From contig CAJUOV010000018.1 of the NCBI GenBank assembly GCA_910588695.1, forward strand, positions 1-27,392: 27,392 nt of DNA, written 5' to 3'. The translations under genes and the position numbers were made by a program. This stretch comes from an uncultured Christensenellaceae bacterium. GTDB taxonomy: Bacteria > Bacillota > Clostridia > Christensenellales > Borkfalkiaceae. Positions 24,241 through 27,392 of the stretch are shown in pieces. Numbering within the stretch: position 1 is the stretch's first letter; the number at the start of each line of letters is the position of its first letter. The notes beneath the pieces were generated by a model. That model did no database searches. It was not told the origin of the DNA and worked only from the letters and a program-made list of their open reading frames with translations.

Positions 24241-25773
24241 ATGACCAAAGCGTTGAAAGACAAAATCATCGAGTCGCTGACTTCGATTCTGCCGATCGCG
24301 CTCATAATTATCGTATTATCCGTCGCGTTTACGCCGTTAAAAGCGGGCACGTTTGCGTTGTTTACGGTCGGAGTCGTATTGCTCATTATCGGAATGGGCT
24401 GTTTTACGTTGGGCGCGGATATGTCGATGCTCGTCATCGGCGAAAAAATCGGTTCCGCAATGACGAAATCGCGCAAAGTTTGGCTAATCGCGCTTCTGTC
24501 GTTTATCATCGGGATTATCGTTACGGTGGCAGAGCCCGATTTGCAGATTTTGGCGAAGCAGGTAGGAAATCTTAAACCAGAATGGGGCTTTTTCGGGAAG
24601 AATCTCTTAATCGTCGTCGTTGCGATTGGCGTGGGAATCTTTTTGATGATTGCAATGCTGAGAATCGTGTTCCGAATCCGTCTTTCGATTCTGCTCATTA
24701 TCTTTTATGTGGGCGCGTTTATCGCGTCGATATTCGTGCCGAAAGAATTCTGGGCGGTCTCGTTCGATGCGGGCGGTGTGACGACGGGTCCCATGACGGT
24801 GCCTTTTATCATGTCGCTCGGTGTCGGCGTCGCGTCGATCCGAAGCGATAAAAAAGGGCAATCCGATTCCTTCGGCTTGGTCGCGCTTTCGAGCGTGGGG
24901 CCTATTATTGCCGTTTTAACGCTCGGGATTATATTTAACATCACGAAAATCGACGATTCATATTATCCGTTAGTGCCGCCGGACGATACGCGCAAGGTCG
25001 CATGGGATTACTTATGCGGCTTCGGTGATTACGCTCTGGAAGTGTTGATTTCGATTGCGCCGATCATCGTATTCTTCCTGATTTTCCAGCTCGCCACGCG
25101 CGCCTTCCATAAGCGTCAGATCGCGAAAATATTTATCGGTTTTGCCTATACATTTATTGGGCTCGTCGTCTTTTTAACGGGTGCGAACGTGGGATTTATG
25201 CCTGTGGGCAGAAGAATCGGCGAAGAGCTTGCAAAACTATGGGGCGGATGGCTACTGATTCCCGTCGGTATGATCGTCGGTTATTTTGTCGTCGCAGCGG
25301 AGCCCGCTGTCCACGTTTTGAATAAGCAGGTCGAAAAAACTTCGGCGGGGGCGATCAGTTCCAAAGCCATGAAGTACGGGCTTTGCATCGGCGTTTGCAT
25401 TGCGATCGGTCTTGCTATGACGCGTATACTGACGGGGATCAACATTATGTGGATACTGATTCCCGGGTACGCGATCGCATTGGTTCTGACATTTTTTACG
25501 CCGCCCATGTTTACGGGTATCGCGTTCGACTCGGGCGGAGTTGCGAGCGGGGCGATGGTTTCGTCTTTCGTATTGCCTATGGCAATCGGCGCGTGTCACG
25601 AGCTGAATCCGGAGGCAATTATGACGCAAGCGTTCGGCTGCGTTGCGTTCGTTGCGCTGGCACCGCTTATTACGATTCAGATTTTAGGAATCGCATATAA
25701 ACGCAAAACGAGCAAGATTAAACGCACTTTCCTCTCGGTAGAGGATAAAGTACTCGAATACGAGGTGGATTGA
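24241..25773 (+). CDS. DUF1538 membrane transporter-like protein, internally duplicated
   Basis: 510 aa with about 12 transmembrane helices in two repeats. Matching pairs are TVAEPDLQILAKQV (repeat 1) with VAAEPAVHVLNKQV (repeat 2), and SFDAGGVTTGPMTVPFI with AFDSGGVASGAMVSSFV. The AEP and FD-GGV blocks lie in re-entrant-like regions, suggesting an ion or small-molecule path with twofold pseudosymmetry. The family is DUF1538; the substrate is unknown. The next gene encodes a P-II-like protein and overlaps the stop codon, so that protein probably regulates this transporter, as GlnK does AmtB. GAGAGG precedes the ATG. Confidence 0.88.
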   Translation: MTKALKDKIIESLTSILPIALIIIVLSVAFTPLKAGTFALFTVGVVLLIIGMGCFTLGADMSMLVIGEKIGSAMTKSRKVWLIALLSFIIGIIVTVAEPDLQILAKQVGNLKPEWGFFGKNLLIVVVAIGVGIFLMIAMLRIVFRIRLSILLIIFYVGAFIASIFVPKEFWAVSFDAGGVTTGPMTVPFIMSLGVGVASIRSDKKGQSDSFGLVALSSVGPIIAVLTLGIIFNITKIDDSYYPLVPPDDTRKVAWDYLCGFGDYALEVLISIAPIIVFFLIFQLATRAFHKRQIAKIFIGFAYTFIGLVVFLTGANVGFMPVGRRIGEELAKLWGGWLLIPVGMIVGYFVVAAEPAVHVLNKQVEKTSAGAISSKAMKYGLCIGVCIAIGLAMTRILTGINIMWILIPGYAIALVLTFFTPPMFTGIAFDSGGVASGAMVSSFVLPMAIGACHELNPEAIMTQAFGCVAFVALAPLITIQILGIAYKRKTSKIKRTFLSVEDKVLEYEVD

Positions 25774-26576
25774 TGGCGGAAAAAGAAAAACAGAAGAAAG
25801 CGAAAGAACCGCGCCAAAACCGCACGAAACTTTTGATCAGTATTGTTAACCGCAGCGATGAAACTCTCTTAAAATCTACGCTTGACGATTGCTCGGTCGC
25901 TTTGAGCGTGGCGTTTGCGGGAACGGGTACGGCGCGTTCGGCGATTCTTGATTATTTCGGGATTGGAGAAACGGAAAAAACCGTTGTATTTTCGCTCTTT
26001 CCGGAAAGCGATGAGGATTTACTGATTCGTGAGATACGCGCAAAAATGTCGCTTTATTTGGTCGGCAGAGGAATTTCGTTTACCGTGCCGCTTACGGGCG
26101 TTTCCGAAATCATCGCAAACGGACTCGCAAAGGCATCCGCAAAAAAAACAGTCGTGGAGAGTTTGATTATGAATGACGAAAAAAGGATATACGATTTAAT
26201 TGTCTGCGCTGTGGATTCCGGCAGCTCAGACGACGCAATGGAGGCGGCGCGTTCTGCGGGCGCTGCGGGCGGCACCATTTTGCACGCACGAATGCTCGAC
26301 AACAAAAAGGCGGAGCAATTCGTTGGAATCTCTCTTGCCAAGGAACAAGAAATTTTGTTGATTTTAACAAAGCGGGAAGGCAAACTTGCCATTATGCAGG
26401 CTCTCTTTGACCGCGTCGGGGTCAAGACGGAAGCCGGCGGAATCATTTTTTCTCTTCCCGTAGACAGAACGGTGGGAATCGGTGCGGACGAGGCGGACGA
26501 AGCGGCGATTGCAAACGATAGCAACGAAGAACAATCGGAAAAAGATAAGAAAGAGCACGGAATGAAAAATGATTGA
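25773..26576 (+). CDS. Duplicated P-II-like regulatory protein
   Basis: 267 aa with two ferredoxin-like P-II-type modules. The first (about 18-115) has lost the motifs. The second (about 130-235) keeps AAGGTILHARM, comparable to the GxGG(T/S)I-AR block of P-II proteins, and ILLILTKREGKLAIMQALFD. A Lys-rich start and an acidic Asp/Glu-rich tail flank them. Start at ATG 25773, sharing one base with the upstream stop (TGATG), with GAGGTGG 4-10 nt before. No canonical T-loop uridylylation Tyr can be assigned by eye. Its tight coupling to the DUF1538 gene implies control of that transporter by a nucleotide or metabolite. Confidence 0.8.
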   Translation: MAEKEKQKKAKEPRQNRTKLLISIVNRSDETLLKSTLDDCSVALSVAFAGTGTARSAILDYFGIGETEKTVVFSLFPESDEDLLIREIRAKMSLYLVGRGISFTVPLTGVSEIIANGLAKASAKKTVVESLIMNDEKRIYDLIVCAVDSGSSDDAMEAARSAGAAGGTILHARMLDNKKAEQFVGISLAKEQEILLILTKREGKLAIMQALFDRVGVKTEAGGIIFSLPVDRTVGIGADEADEAAIANDSNEEQSEKDKKEHGMKND

Positions 26577-27258
26577 GCGGCGTATTATTGCAATCGGCGG
26601 AGGAGAAATCAAAAACCGTGAAACGCTGGAAATAGACCGTTATATTGCAGAAGAGGCGAAAAAAATTGCGGGAGAGAGACGAGCGTGCGGTTTGTTTATT
26701 CCTACGGCAAGCCATGACTGTATGCCCTATTACAATACTTTTCATAAGGTTTATACGGGAATTTTCGGATTAAAGACGGATGTCGCGTTGACCGTGAGCC
26801 GAGAGATCGACTTGGATAAGTTGCGCGTAAAATTCGAAAAGGCTGACTTTATATATGTCGGGGGAGGTAATACCGTATTCATGATCGAGCATTGGAAAAA
26901 AACGGGGTTGCTCGATCTTATCAAAGAGACATACGAAAGAGGAGTTTTGGTTGCTGGGCTGTCGGCGGGCGCAATCTGCTGGTTCGAGGAGATGTACTCC
27001 GATTCTGTCGTGGAAGGGGATTATTCCGTATATCGCGGTCTCGGTTGGATAAAAGGAAAAATTTCTCCGCATTACGATGAAAGAATGCTTGACTTTGACA
27101 AGATAGTATTGTATAATCATGACTGCGCTTGGGGCGTAGAGAATAATGCCGCGCTCGAAATTGTGAACGGAGAACCGTTGCGTAGCATTTCGGGAGGCGG
27201 AAAAGTTTATCGGTTAGACGCGAGCAACGGCGAGACGGTAAACAAAACAATTTTTTAA
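26569..27258 (+). CDS. Peptidase S51 family protein (PepE/cyanophycinase-like)
   Basis: 229 aa. Class I glutamine-amidotransferase-like fold with a serine nucleophile: IIAIGGGEI, DFIYVGGGNT and the nucleophile elbow GLSAGAICWF (Ser132). His in ISPHYDER (about 170) and acidic residues near ENNAALEI may complete the triad. S51 members release dipeptides with N-terminal Asp or cleave cyanophycin; which applies here is open. No signal peptide. The start overlaps the preceding stop by 8 nt. The stop codon ends 2 nt before the tRNA-Leu gene. Confidence 0.9.
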   Translation: MIERRIIAIGGGEIKNRETLEIDRYIAEEAKKIAGERRACGLFIPTASHDCMPYYNTFHKVYTGIFGLKTDVALTVSREIDLDKLRVKFEKADFIYVGGGNTVFMIEHWKKTGLLDLIKETYERGVLVAGLSAGAICWFEEMYSDSVVEGDYSVYRGLGWIKGKISPHYDERMLDFDKIVLYNHDCAWGVENNAALEIVNGEPLRSISGGGKVYRLDASNGETVNKTIF

Positions 27259-27260
27259 TT

Positions 27261-27343
27261 GCGGACGTGGCGAAATTGGCAGACGCGCAGGTTTCAGGTT
27301 CCTGTGGGAGACCATGGGGGTTCGAGTCCCTTCGTCCGCACCA
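27261..27343 (+). tRNA. tRNA-Leu (anticodon CAG), CCA encoded
   Basis: An 83-nt class II tRNA. The acceptor is GCGGACG/CGTCCGC with discriminator A and encoded CCA. The D-arm is GCGAAATTGGCAGACGC, the anticodon loop TTCAGGT carries CAG (27295-27297), the variable arm is TGGGAGACCA, and the T-arm is GGGGG-TTCGAGT-CCCTT with two G-U pairs. The top pair of the anticodon stem is a T-T mismatch (27292 with 27300). It begins 2 nt after the S51 peptidase stop codon and has no promoter of its own that I can see, so it is probably cut from a longer transcript. Confidence 0.95.
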
Positions 27344-27345
27344 AA

Positions 27346-27383
27346 CGGGAACTATCCGAACCGGTTAGTTCTAAACAATCCCG
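27346..27383 (+). other. Possible hairpin downstream of tRNA-Leu, cut by the window edge
   Basis: GAACTA (27349-27354), a T-T mismatch, then CCG pair with CGG and TAGTTC (27362-27371) around loop AAC. CGGGA (27346-27350) can instead pair with TCCCG (27379-27383), giving two exclusive folds. No T-run follows inside the window, so it is not a terminator as seen. It may be processing structure or the start of a leader element beyond the edge. Confidence 0.3.
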
Positions 27384-27392
27384 ATGAGAGTT

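Noticed and set aside
27344..27392. Start of a T-box or other riboswitch after tRNA-Leu
   Set aside because: Only 49 nt are visible and no diagnostic core motif is present; it cannot be judged from this window.

Overview
The window looks like the chromosome of an endospore-forming Bacillota, probably a clostridial lineage known mainly from uncultured genomes. The evidence is a clear sporulation sigma factor G gene, a YlmC/YmxH-type PRC-barrel protein, a DnaD-type replication protein, a DnaB helicase and a tsaC/ywlE/rpiB neighbourhood. Gene density is high, operons are tight with many ATGA overlaps, TTG and GTG starts occur, and base composition is moderate. I see no transposase, integrase, phage gene or CRISPR array. 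No gene-free stretch exceeds 300 bases.

Layout. (1) 16-1140: tRNA-Val(GAC) on the minus strand with its own promoter, then sigG on the plus strand behind a candidate forespore sigma-F promoter and ahead of an intrinsic terminator. (2) 1303-7615: a terminator-bounded six-gene plus-strand operon encoding a membrane-anchored degenerate GGDEF-EAL protein, a membrane-anchored TasA-like protein, a TasA-like protein with a SipW-type signal region, a SipW-type signal peptidase, a membrane-anchored McrB-like AAA+ ATPase and a second, diverged SipW-type peptidase. It sits between sigG and ylmC, which are near neighbours in B. subtilis. This is the most system-like part of the window. (3) 7619-8010: ylmC with a candidate sigma-E promoter and a bidirectional terminator. 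(4) 8014-9723, minus: a DnaD-type protein ending in what looks like the zinc-binding N-terminal part of a DnaI/DnaC helicase loader. (5) 9793-16816: an operon of sbcD, sbcC without a zinc hook, an alpha/beta-hydrolase-fold protein lacking its nucleophile, a Ser-Lys signal peptidase I and degV. It starts at a promoter that overlaps the dnaD promoter in a perfect 20-bp palindrome. (6) 16833-27343: a strong promoter followed by a long co-directional run: a two-helix membrane protein (apparently leaderless), an ACT-domain protein, a DUF711 protein, oligoendopeptidase F, dnaB, tsaC, a ywlE-type phosphatase, rpiB, a DUF1538 membrane protein, a duplicated P-II-like protein, an S51 peptidase and, 2 nt later, tRNA-Leu(CAG).

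How they fit. Region 2 reads as an export and assembly module for a TasA-like surface fibre. The two SipW peptidases would process the fibre proteins, the ATPase would drive or remodel something at the membrane, and the degenerate GGDEF-EAL protein could sense cyclic di-GMP without turning it over. Regions 4 and 5 link replication initiation and DNA-end processing through a shared promoter knot. Region 6 is mostly housekeeping. All functions come from reading motifs by eye and from knowledge of the families; no database search was run.
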